Assembly (NCBI GenBank): GCA_007121565.1
Contig: SKKI01000162.1
Coordinates: 1 to 6,664 of the forward strand
Length of the DNA stretch: 6,664 nt
Origin: Phycisphaerae bacterium
Lineage (GTDB): Bacteria > Planctomycetota > Phycisphaerae > Sedimentisphaerales > Anaerohalosphaeraceae
Direction of reading: 5' to 3'
Below, piece after piece: positions 1 through 5,738 of the stretch. Both the position numbers and the translations under genes were made by a program. The notes under the pieces were generated by a model. The model was not told the DNA's origin. It did no database searches and saw nothing but the letters and a program-made list of their open reading frames with translations. The stretch's first letter is position 1. The number at the start of each line of letters is the position of its first letter.

Positions 1-2
1 GC

Positions 3-827
3 CGGGAGGCGCTGATGCTGTTCGGTGTCAAGCTGGCCGCGTGTCTTGAAAAAGCACTGAACACGCTGGCGGCAGTGACCTTTGATGTACGGGCCGAAGG
101 CATTTATGAGCGCTGCGCCGGCCAACTGTACAGTGAGGTCATCCAACAGCAGCCTCAGGCCTATTATCTGCCCGTGACTCAACCGGGAAAAGGACAGGTG
201 GGCTTTATCCGTCTGCCGTTTGACACCGCGGCGCTGCTGGTCGGGTGCATGCTGCGGGATCCGGATTCACAGATCGGCCAGGACGGGCAAATGACCTCGC
301 TGGGCGAGTCGATCCTGCTGGATGCGGCGGTCACCCTGACCGAGGCGATGGCCGGCGGATTTGCCGAATACGGCTGCCCGCCGGTTGAAAAGACCGACCG
401 GATTGTCTATATGGACTGGCCGGTGCGGTTTTGCGACCTTGAGGATATGTGTGAGTTTCGCTTTGAGGCCGCCGGCCAATCGGCGAAGATGACGTTGTCG
501 CTGACCGTACTCGATGAGGTCATCGCCGACATCGCCCGGATCAAAGGGCCTTTCAAACAGTCCGCCGATACAACGCAGGACGCTGCGCGGATCCTCAAAC
601 GGATGCACGACGCGCCGATGCAGGTGACGGCCTTGCTCAGCTCGGCGCTGATGGCCCTGCGCGATATCTTATCGCTGGAAGAAGGCGACGTGGTCATTCT
701 GGACCGCAGCATCACCGAATCGCTGGACGTGCATGTCAACGGACAGCACTGTTTTTGCGGCTGGCCGGCGGCGCACCGCGGACGCTTGGCGCTGCAGATG
801 GCCGATGAGAAAGTGCCGGACATGTAA
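3..827 (+). CDS. fliM: Flagellar motor switch protein FliM (divergent; 5' end probably outside window)
   Basis: Component of the rotor C-ring in the cytoplasm, where FliM links FliG to FliN and receives CheY signals. Numbering from the ATG at 15, residues about 197-265 form a SpoA/surface-presentation domain (APMQVTALL, LRDILSLEEGDVVILDR, DVHVNGQHCFCG), which identifies the family. Residues 1-180 resemble the FliM middle domain. The ATG at 15 has a good ribosome site (GGGAGG, 4-9) and would overlap a possible upstream TGA at 13-15. However, the frame is open to the window edge, and the usual 40-50 N-terminal residues with the CheY-binding helix would be missing, so a start upstream is more likely. 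The GGxG motif that FliM uses to contact FliG is not recognisable; residues near 77-85 read GCMLRDPDS. FliN follows after 51 bases. The family call is firm; the start is not. Confidence 0.82.
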   Translation, partial: REALMLFGVKLAACLEKALNTLAAVTFDVRAEGIYERCAGQLYSEVIQQQPQAYYLPVTQPGKGQVGFIRLPFDTAALLVGCMLRDPDSQIGQDGQMTSLGESILLDAAVTLTEAMAGGFAEYGCPPVEKTDRIVYMDWPVRFCDLEDMCEFRFEAAGQSAKMTLSLTVLDEVIADIARIKGPFKQSADTTQDAARILKRMHDAPMQVTALLSSALMALRDILSLEEGDVVILDRSITESLDVHVNGQHCFCGWPAAHRGRLALQMADEKVPDM

Positions 828-878
828 ACAGCCCGTCGTGTGCACAGAACACATTGATTTTAAAGACAGGATAGTGGT

Positions 879-1301
879 ATGGCTAAAACAGAAACACTCG
901 AAGAAACACAAGCAGAACAGTCGCAGGTCGAGCCAGTCGAACAGGCCGAGCCGGACGCCGAGACCGTCGTCAATACGGCCGAGTTTCAGGAGGCCCGGGA
1001 TGCCGGGCCGTCCGATCAGGAAAACCTCTCGGTGCTGCTGGATATCCAGATGCCGATTACGGCGGTTCTGGGCAAGACCGAAGTGCCGTTTCGCAGGCTT
1101 TTGCAGCTTGGCCCGGGCTCTGTGCTGGAGCTGGACCAGGCCGTCGGCCAGCCGGCGGAACTGTTCGTGCAGGGCATTCGCCTGGCCACCGGCGACGTGG
1201 TGGTCGTGGACGATCACTACGGGCTGCGTATCCGTGAAGTGATGGGCGGCGAGGTCAAACAACTTGACCCGACGCAAAACCAGGACGAGAAAAAGGCCTA
1301 A
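879..1301 (+). CDS. fliN: Flagellar motor switch protein FliN
   Basis: C-ring protein that stacks below FliM and helps dock export substrates at the base of the flagellum. It is 140 residues, the usual FliN size. Residues 1-48 are an acidic, Gln/Glu-rich, probably disordered leader. Residues about 50-127 are the SpoA domain, with LLDIQMPITAVLGKTEVPF, then LLQLGPGSVLELDQ, then VQGIRLATGDVVVVDDHYGLRI, all typical of FliN. The start ATG follows CAGGA (867-871) by 7 bases. The gene sits directly between fliM and flhA, probably in one operon. In many bacteria fliOPQR would follow fliN; here flhA comes 18 bases later. The paralogous SpoA domain of the upstream gene is more degenerate than this one. 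Confidence 0.93.
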   Translation: MAKTETLEETQAEQSQVEPVEQAEPDAETVVNTAEFQEARDAGPSDQENLSVLLDIQMPITAVLGKTEVPFRRLLQLGPGSVLELDQAVGQPAELFVQGIRLATGDVVVVDDHYGLRIREVMGGEVKQLDPTQNQDEKKA

Positions 1302-1319
1302 CGACACCCCCTCGGACCG

Positions 1320-3455
1320 ATGACCGACACAACGGCACAACATTCAGTTCCCAATACAGACGGCGGCAAGCTGCGGATCGGCGCCAATACGAACATTGTC
1401 TTCGCCGCCGGGCTGGTGGCGGTCTTGACGACGCTGCTGATCCCGCTGCCGACGTTTCTGCTGGATATCGGGCTGGCGTGCAGTATTTCGCTGGCGATTG
1501 CGGTATTGATTATTGTGCTCGGCTCCAACGAGCCGCTGGAGCTGTCGACCTTTCCGTCGCTGCTGCTGATTACGACGCTGTTTCGCCTGTCGCTGAATGT
1601 CGCCTCCACGCGTCTGATCTTGCTGCGCGGCGATGCGGGCACGATCATCGACACGTTCGGCAACTTCGTCGCCGGCGGCAACCTGATTGTCGGGCTGGTG
1701 ATGTTTGTAATCCTGGTGGTCATCCAGTTCGTGGTCATCACCAAAGGTGCCGGGCGCATCAGCGAGGTAGCCGCCCGGTTTGTCCTGGACGCGATGCCGG
1801 GCAAACAGATGGCCATCGACGCCGACCTGAACGCCGGGGCGATCACCGAAAAAGACGCCAAGGCCCGCCGCGACGCCGTGGTTAAAGAAAGCGAGTTTTA
1901 CGGCGCGATGGACGGGGCCAGCAAATTCATCTCCGGCGATGCTAAGGCCGGCCTGATCATCACCGCGGTCAACCTGATCGGAGGCATCCTGCTGGGCTAT
2001 ACGCACGGTCTGTCGATCGGCGATGCGCTGAGCCGCTATGCCGTGCTGGCCATCGGCGACGGGCTGGTCAGCCAGATTCCCTCCATCATCATCGCCGTCA
2101 GCAGCGGCTTTCTGGTCAGCAAGATCCGCTCGGAGAACACCGTCAGCGTCGATATGACCCGGCAGATGCTGCGGCACAGCCAGCCGCTGCTGATTGCCTC
2201 CTTTGTCATCGGCGCCTTTGCCCTGGTGCCGGGCTTTCCGAAGCTTCCGTTTGTGCTGCTCGGCGGCGGTTGCGGGACACTGGCCTGGATGATGCAGAAA
2301 CAGGCCCGTGCAGCACACAAGAAACCCGACGCGCCCGCCGAGCCGACCGACGCCGAAGACGAAGGCCAAGCCATCGAAGAGCTGCTGCAGGCCGACATCC
2401 TGTCTATTCTGGTCGGGGTGCGGCTGATCAGCCTGGTCGATCCCCGCAAAAAAAGCAGCATCTTTGACCGCATCGGGGCCCTGCGCAAAAAATTCGCCCA
2501 GAAATACGGCTTTATCATCCCGCTGGTGAGGCTGCGCGACAACATCAGCCTCGAGCCGACCGCCTATGAAATCCGCCTCTATGATCACGTCATCGCCTCC
2601 GGGACTCTCGAGCCGGGACGGTACCTGGCGATGGACCCGGGCACGGTGCAGCGGCCGGTCAAAGGCATCGCCACCAAGGAGCCGGTCTATGGCTTGCCGG
2701 CCCTGTGGATCAACGAGGCCGACAAAGAAACCGCCGAGCTTTCCGGCTACACCGTCATCGACCCGGAATCGGTGCTGATGACGCACCTGTCCGAGACGCT
2801 GGGCCGGCATGCCCACGAACTGCTGACCCGTGAAGACGTCCAGCAGTTGCTCGAGCGGCTGCGCAAGGTCCAGCCGTCGCTGGTCGGCGAGGTGGTGCCC
2901 GAGGTTGTCTCGGTGGGACTGCTGCAGCGCGTGCTGCAAAACCTGTTGGCCGAAGAGATTTCCATTCGCGATTTGCCGCTGATCCTCGAGGCCCTCGGCG
3001 AGCACGGCGGGCGCACCAAAAGCGCGGCGCTGCTGACCGAACTGGCACGCAAAGCCGTCGCACGTACCATCTCCGAGCAACACAAAGCCAGTACGGGTCA
3101 GATTTACGCGATCACGCTGGAGCCGAGTCTGGAGCATTCGCTGCTGGGCCAGGTCAACCAGACCAGCGAGGCGATTACCCTGTCGGTCGGCCCGGATACC
3201 GCCGCCCAGTTGGCCCAGGCCGCCGCGCAGGCATGGAAGGCGACGATGGAAAAGGGAATCGACCATGTGATAGTATTGTGCGACGCCCGGCTGCGGGCGC
3301 CGCTGCGCACGATGCTGCAGCGCACGGTGGCGCGTCTGCCGGTGGTAGCCTACGACGAGATCGTCCCCGGCAGCCCCTTGGAGCCGATTGAGACGCTCCG
3401 GCTGCCTGAGAACGCAAGAGACAGCATAGACGCCGTCCAGATGGCGGGCGTCTAA
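1320..3455 (+). CDS. flhA: Flagellar biosynthesis protein FlhA (export gate)
   Basis: Inner-membrane component of the flagellar type III export apparatus. The membrane part uses the proton gradient, and the cytoplasmic part forms a ring that receives chaperone-substrate complexes. At 711 residues it is close to the usual 690-700. Residues 1-20 are a polar leader. Membrane segments lie at about 24-68, 81-100, 120-142, 208-262 and 290-324. Family signatures are FRLSLNVASTRLIL (88-101), ARFVLDAMPGKQMAIDADLN (152-171), GAMDGASKF (195-203) and GDGLVSQIPS (246-255). An acidic linker (about 328-352) leads to the cytoplasmic domain (355-700). The start has only a weak ribosome site (CGGA, 1313-1316), but the N-terminus matches the family well. 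It follows fliN by 18 bases. FlhA is distinguished from its InvA/LcrD relatives in injectisomes by the flagellar neighbours. Confidence 0.97.
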   Translation: MTDTTAQHSVPNTDGGKLRIGANTNIVFAAGLVAVLTTLLIPLPTFLLDIGLACSISLAIAVLIIVLGSNEPLELSTFPSLLLITTLFRLSLNVASTRLILLRGDAGTIIDTFGNFVAGGNLIVGLVMFVILVVIQFVVITKGAGRISEVAARFVLDAMPGKQMAIDADLNAGAITEKDAKARRDAVVKESEFYGAMDGASKFISGDAKAGLIITAVNLIGGILLGYTHGLSIGDALSRYAVLAIGDGLVSQIPSIIIAVSSGFLVSKIRSENTVSVDMTRQMLRHSQPLLIASFVIGAFALVPGFPKLPFVLLGGGCGTLAWMMQKQARAAHKKPDAPAEPTDAEDEGQAIEELLQADILSILVGVRLISLVDPRKKSSIFDRIGALRKKFAQKYGFIIPLVRLRDNISLEPTAYEIRLYDHVIASGTLEPGRYLAMDPGTVQRPVKGIATKEPVYGLPALWINEADKETAELSGYTVIDPESVLMTHLSETLGRHAHELLTREDVQQLLERLRKVQPSLVGEVVPEVVSVGLLQRVLQNLLAEEISIRDLPLILEALGEHGGRTKSAALLTELARKAVARTISEQHKASTGQIYAITLEPSLEHSLLGQVNQTSEAITLSVGPDTAAQLAQAAAQAWKATMEKGIDHVIVLCDARLRAPLRTMLQRTVARLPVVAYDEIVPGSPLEPIETLRLPENARDSIDAVQMAGV

Positions 3456-3477
3456 ACGACACAAGATCGAATGCACG

Positions 3478-3729
3478 ATGGATAAACCAATACGACAGAT
3501 CGCCGTGTGCCTGGCCGTGCTGCTGTTTTTTCTGATGGCCGCCGCCGGATGGCTCAGCGGCCACGAACCGGCCGTCTGCACGCAGCGGGCGCTGGTCGGC
3601 GCGGTGGTGCTGTACCTGGCGACCCGCGTCGCCGGAAACCTCGTGATGCGGATTCTGGTGCAGGCGATGGCTCAGGATCGCGTGCGGGACCATCGCACGA
3701 AAACAACGCATAACAATAACGAACAATGA
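3478..3729 (+). CDS. Small predicted two-span membrane protein, coupled to fliA
   Basis: I do not recognise this 83-residue protein. It has two hydrophobic stretches, about 7-26 (IAVCLAVLLFFLMAAAGWL) and 37-57 (ALVGAVVLYLATRVAGNLV), joined by a short loop with one cysteine. A charged, hydrophilic tail follows (RVRDHRTKTTHNNNEQ), so an inner-membrane hairpin is likely. The positive charge balance predicts both termini in the cytoplasm. It starts 22 bases after flhA with little ribosome site, and its TGA overlaps the fliA start in an ATGA junction, which implies translational coupling with the sigma factor. This position between flhA and fliA is commonly held by flhF and flhG, but it resembles neither. 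An assembly or anchoring role is inference from position alone. The tight packing supports it being a real gene. Confidence 0.75.
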   Translation: MDKPIRQIAVCLAVLLFFLMAAAGWLSGHEPAVCTQRALVGAVVLYLATRVAGNLVMRILVQAMAQDRVRDHRTKTTHNNNEQ

Positions 3730-4622
3730 CAACACCTCAGGACATTCAGGACGAACAGGCGGCATTGTCTGATAATGCCGCGGCCCGGAGCGCCGCAAGC
3801 CAATTCCAGGCCGCTGCGCCGACGCCCGAACAGGCGGTGCGCGCCTATGGGGCTCAGATGTCCCGCCACCGACAGGACGCCCTGATCGTTCAGTATCTGC
3901 CGCTGGTACATCGCATCGTTCAGCAGGTCGGCGCCTATCTGCGGCCGCCGCTGTCCCGGGACGATCTGGTCTCGGCCGGCACCATCGGTCTGGTCAAAGC
4001 GGCGCGCGACTACGATGCGTCCAAAGACGCCGAGTTCAAAACATACGCCTATATTCGCATTCGCGGTGCGGTCATCGACGAGTTGCGCGGCTGGTCGTTC
4101 ACCCCGCCGACGACCAAGAAGCTGCTGGACCAGGTCAGCGCCGCGGCGGACCGATACCTCCAGCAGCACGGCACGCCGGCCTCCGATGAGTACATCGCCA
4201 AGGCACTGGGGCTGACGCTGGACAAGCTGTACCAGGTCTATGAAACCGCCCGCGCACGCCATTTCCTGTCGATCAGCGGCGGCGGCAGCGACGACGACCC
4301 GACCCCCGCCCTGGGGAACATCCTGGCCGCTGACGGCGAGCATCTGCCGGAAGATCGCCTGGCGCGTGAAGAGTTGCAGCAGGCGCTGGCCGGCGCCATC
4401 GAAACACTGCCGGAAAAACAGCGGCATATCATCCTGCTGTATTACCACCGGCAACTCACCATGAAGCAGGTCTCGGAGGTGATGGATCTGACCGAGTCGC
4501 GCATCAGTCAACTGCACGCGGCGGCTCTGTTCAAACTGTCGGCACAACTGAAGCAGTGGCATCCTGACGACGCCGGTAAATCGGAACGTAACGCACACCC
4601 GCAAGCCGTAAGGAGTCTCTGA
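3726..4622 (+). CDS. fliA: RNA polymerase sigma-28 factor for flagellar genes (FliA/WhiG type)
   Basis: Sigma factor that directs RNA polymerase to late flagellar promoters. Region 2 lies at about 50-125: YLPLVHRIVQQVGAYL, DDLVSAGTIGLVKAARDYD, then FKTYAYIRIRGAVIDELRGW, the FliA-type stretch that binds the -10 element. Region 3 is about 126-186. Region 4 is about 215-275, with a helix-turn-helix (LTMKQVSEVMDLTESRISQLHAAA). At 298 residues it is longer than E. coli FliA (239), because of an Ala/Gln-rich N-terminal extension of about 45 residues and a polar tail of about 20. The usual DWVPRSVR segment after region 2 reads GWSFTPPTTKK. It lacks a ribosome site of its own and begins inside the stop of the preceding small gene. 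No FlgM anti-sigma factor is recognisable nearby. RpoD or SigB types are less likely given the region 2/3 boundary and the neighbours. Confidence 0.93.
   Translation: MTTPQDIQDEQAALSDNAAARSAASQFQAAAPTPEQAVRAYGAQMSRHRQDALIVQYLPLVHRIVQQVGAYLRPPLSRDDLVSAGTIGLVKAARDYDASKDAEFKTYAYIRIRGAVIDELRGWSFTPPTTKKLLDQVSAAADRYLQQHGTPASDEYIAKALGLTLDKLYQVYETARARHFLSISGGGSDDDPTPALGNILAADGEHLPEDRLAREELQQALAGAIETLPEKQRHIILLYYHRQLTMKQVSEVMDLTESRISQLHAAALFKLSAQLKQWHPDDAGKSERNAHPQAVRSL
4609..4615 (+). promoter_or_regulatory. Strong ribosome binding site for the 74-residue gene
   Basis: TAAGGAG, a near-perfect anti-16S match, lies inside the last codons of fliA and ends 6 bases before the ATG at 4622. It is the best such site in the window and argues that the small gene downstream is translated, possibly at a higher level than fliA, which has no site of its own. 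Confidence 0.8.
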
Positions 4623-4846
4623 TGGACGATAACAAATCGATACATCCCGTTCAGTCGCCGACGGTTGTGTCCCAGCCCGTCTCCATCGGCCCGCGTCAGG
4701 CCGAACAGAAAAAAAAAGACCAGTCGCGTAAAGATCGTAACCGGCGTCCGGCCAAACCCTCTCTTGAAGAAACGCTGCGCCAGGAACAACAGCAGCGTGA
4801 AACGGAGGCCAACGACCGGCAGTCACATATTGATTACCACGCATAA
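4622..4846 (+). CDS. Small basic, probably disordered protein after fliA
   Basis: I cannot assign this 74-residue protein. It begins on the last base of the fliA stop (TGATG overlap) behind a strong ribosome site. Residues 1-28 are Val/Pro/Gln-rich without clear structure, 29-45 are very basic (KKK, RKDRNRRPAK), 46-67 form a likely charged helix (SLEETLRQEQQQRETEAND), and the end reads HIDYHA. There are no membrane segments, signal peptide or cysteines. Size, disorder and position beside the sigma-28 gene bring the anti-sigma factor FlgM to mind, but the C-terminal helices that grip sigma-28 are not evident and the charge is too basic, so I do not make that call. A run of nine A bases at 4709-4717 encodes the KKK. 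Existence is well supported; function is unknown. Confidence 0.75.
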   Translation: MDDNKSIHPVQSPTVVSQPVSIGPRQAEQKKKDQSRKDRNRRPAKPSLEETLRQEQQQRETEANDRQSHIDYHA

Positions 4847-4853
4847 GAACGTT

Positions 4854-4860
4854 TGAGGAG
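4854..4860 (+). promoter_or_regulatory. Ribosome binding site deciding the start at 4871
   Basis: TGAGGAG ends 10 bases before the ATG at 4871. An in-frame TTG at 4853 would lie on this site and have no site of its own, so 4871 is the better start. The motif lies in the gap right after the TAA of the preceding gene. Confidence 0.65.
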
Positions 4861-4870
4861 TTCAGCACCG

Positions 4871-5119
4871 ATGATAGCACGATGTGTCAAGGTGGCCAAG
4901 AAAGACGGCACCGCGGTCGGCGGAAGTGTTCGCATCGCGCCCGCAACGGGCGCCGCCCCTGTCAGGACGAATGCAGCATCGCGAGCATCTTCCCCGACCG
5001 CCGCATCGCCGCAGGCAACGATTCTGGAACGCAACGAGGATCATCTTATCATTGAGATCACCTGCGGCTGCGGACAAAAAAGCTTTATTCGGTGCAATTA
5101 CGCAACGTGCGAGACATAG
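4871..5119 (+). CDS. Small protein with a C-terminal four-cysteine cluster
   Basis: Unrecognised 82-residue protein, 24 bases after the preceding gene. The N-terminal part (1-20) is short and basic with one cysteine at 5. Residues 21-50 are Ala/Ser/Pro/Thr-rich and look like a flexible linker. The C-terminal 32 residues look like a small domain: ILERNEDHLIIEITCGCGQK followed by SFIRCNYATC. Its cysteines at 65, 67, 75 and 80 are spaced C-x-C-x7-C-x4-C, which could bind a single zinc ion or form disulfides; the lack of a signal peptide favours the cytoplasm and metal binding. The CGCGxK turn resembles half of a zinc ribbon. It is probably in the operon of fliA. A hairpin begins two bases after its TAG stop. 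Function is unknown; a flagellar accessory or regulatory role is inference. Confidence 0.72.
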   Translation: MIARCVKVAKKDGTAVGGSVRIAPATGAAPVRTNAASRASSPTAASPQATILERNEDHLIIEITCGCGQKSFIRCNYATCET

Positions 5120-5120
5120 C

Positions 5121-5137
5121 GGCTCATCCGCTGAGCC
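5121..5137 (+). repeat. GC-rich hairpin after the cysteine-cluster gene
   Basis: GGCTCA (5121-5126) and TGAGCC (5132-5137) form a perfect 6-base-pair stem with loop TCCGC, starting two bases after the TAG at 5117-5119. No T-run follows, so it does not qualify as a rho-independent terminator. It could act as an RNA processing or stabilising element separating the sigma-28 gene group from the lipoprotein genes, or could be incidental. Confidence 0.5.
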
Positions 5138-5187
5138 ATGAACCATCAACAGCCGATTACACGGACAAATACCGCGGAGAGACAATC

Positions 5188-5706
5188 ATGAAAACGATAG
5201 TAAAGCTGGCCCTGATGGCCCTGATACCGGCGGCCGGGTGCAACGTGGTCGAAGAACGGATCATCTATGAGTCCTCTCAAGCGCCGGCGGCGGCGCAGCC
5301 GAATACGACACCGCAGCCCAACGCCGAAATCATCGGCCGGCGGTTTGTCGATACCGACCGTCAGGATGACGCCGTGCAAAGCGCCGTCACCTGGGCCAAT
5401 AAATACAAAGAGGTCGTTGAGCAGAACGCCGAGCTGCGCGACAAACAAAATCAGTTGTTTGTCGAGAATACCGAATTGAAACAGCAGCTCAAGGCCACGC
5501 AGGCCGATCTGCAGCGCACCCAGACAGAGCTCAAAGAGGCCGGCGACTTCCTGCAGGAAATGCACGTGGAACTGAACAAGTGGAAGGCCGATGTCCTGGG
5601 CTTTCGCGACGAAATGCGTCAGGCCCAGAAAGCCCAGCTTCAGGCCCTGGGCCGCATCCTGCAGATTCTGGGCGCCGAGCCTGTCGGCCTGCCGGAGACG
5701 AATTGA
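5188..5706 (+). CDS. Predicted lipoprotein with a long coiled coil
   Basis: A 172-residue protein with a short lipoprotein signal: basic start (MKTIVK), hydrophobic LALMALIP, then lipobox AAGC, with lipidation expected at Cys18. The +2 residue is Asn, not Asp, which in the E. coli rule would favour transport to the outer membrane. Residues 31-46 are an Ala/Pro/Gln linker. About 66-152 is a strongly charged helix with heptad-like spacing (AELRDKQNQLFVENTELKQQ and onward), a likely coiled coil for oligomers. The end (LGRILQILGAEPVGLP) is amphipathic. The start at 5188 is chosen for the signal peptide and ribosome site (GGAGAGA, 5176-5182); the frame is open further upstream, but that region would overlap the previous gene. 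It precedes the second lipoprotein by 32 bases. A periplasmic scaffold is plausible; no family is recognised. Confidence 0.82.
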   Translation: MKTIVKLALMALIPAAGCNVVEERIIYESSQAPAAAQPNTTPQPNAEIIGRRFVDTDRQDDAVQSAVTWANKYKEVVEQNAELRDKQNQLFVENTELKQQLKATQADLQRTQTELKEAGDFLQEMHVELNKWKADVLGFRDEMRQAQKAQLQALGRILQILGAEPVGLPETN

Positions 5707-5738
5707 ACGCCAACTACCCCAATCAGAAAGCCAGAGCC

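Noticed and set aside
839..846. Palindrome TGTGCACA between fliM and fliN
   Set aside because: Eight bases only, no second copy or promoter next to it; too short to call an operator.
267..1343. Minus-strand and alternate-frame open frames over fliM and fliN
   Set aside because: They overlap genes identified by clear SpoA domains and have low-complexity Arg/Ser/Pro translations typical of shadow frames.
3453..3480. Sigma-28 promoter before the small membrane gene (TAAA ... GCACGATG)
   Set aside because: Only partial -10 match, spacing off by one or two bases, and the TAAA is the flhA stop codon region; likely chance.
1344..3581. 745-codon open frame on the minus strand across flhA
   Set aside because: It mirrors a very well-supported flhA. 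Its translation is rich in Gln, Arg, His and Asp with no family likeness, as expected from the complement of GC-rich coding sequence.
4853..4870. TTG start six codons before the chosen start of the cysteine-cluster gene
   Set aside because: The TTG lies on the ribosome site itself and has none upstream; ATG at 4871 is properly spaced.
3672..4880. 402-codon minus-strand open frame across fliA
   Set aside because: It is a shadow of fliA and the following small gene, with no recognisable domain and no sensible ribosome site.
5133..5159. Sigma-28 -10 element GCCGATTA before the lipoprotein gene
   Set aside because: The -10 is good, but nothing like TAAA lies at the right distance upstream (the place reads GAGCCATG).
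5092..5187. Longer start for the coiled-coil lipoprotein
   Set aside because: It would overlap the end of the previous gene and bury the lipoprotein signal, which must be N-terminal. The ATG at 5188 has its own ribosome site.
5580..5738. GTG start for the second lipoprotein
   Set aside because: It gives more than 120 bases of overlap with the coiled-coil gene and moves the signal peptide 53 residues inward.
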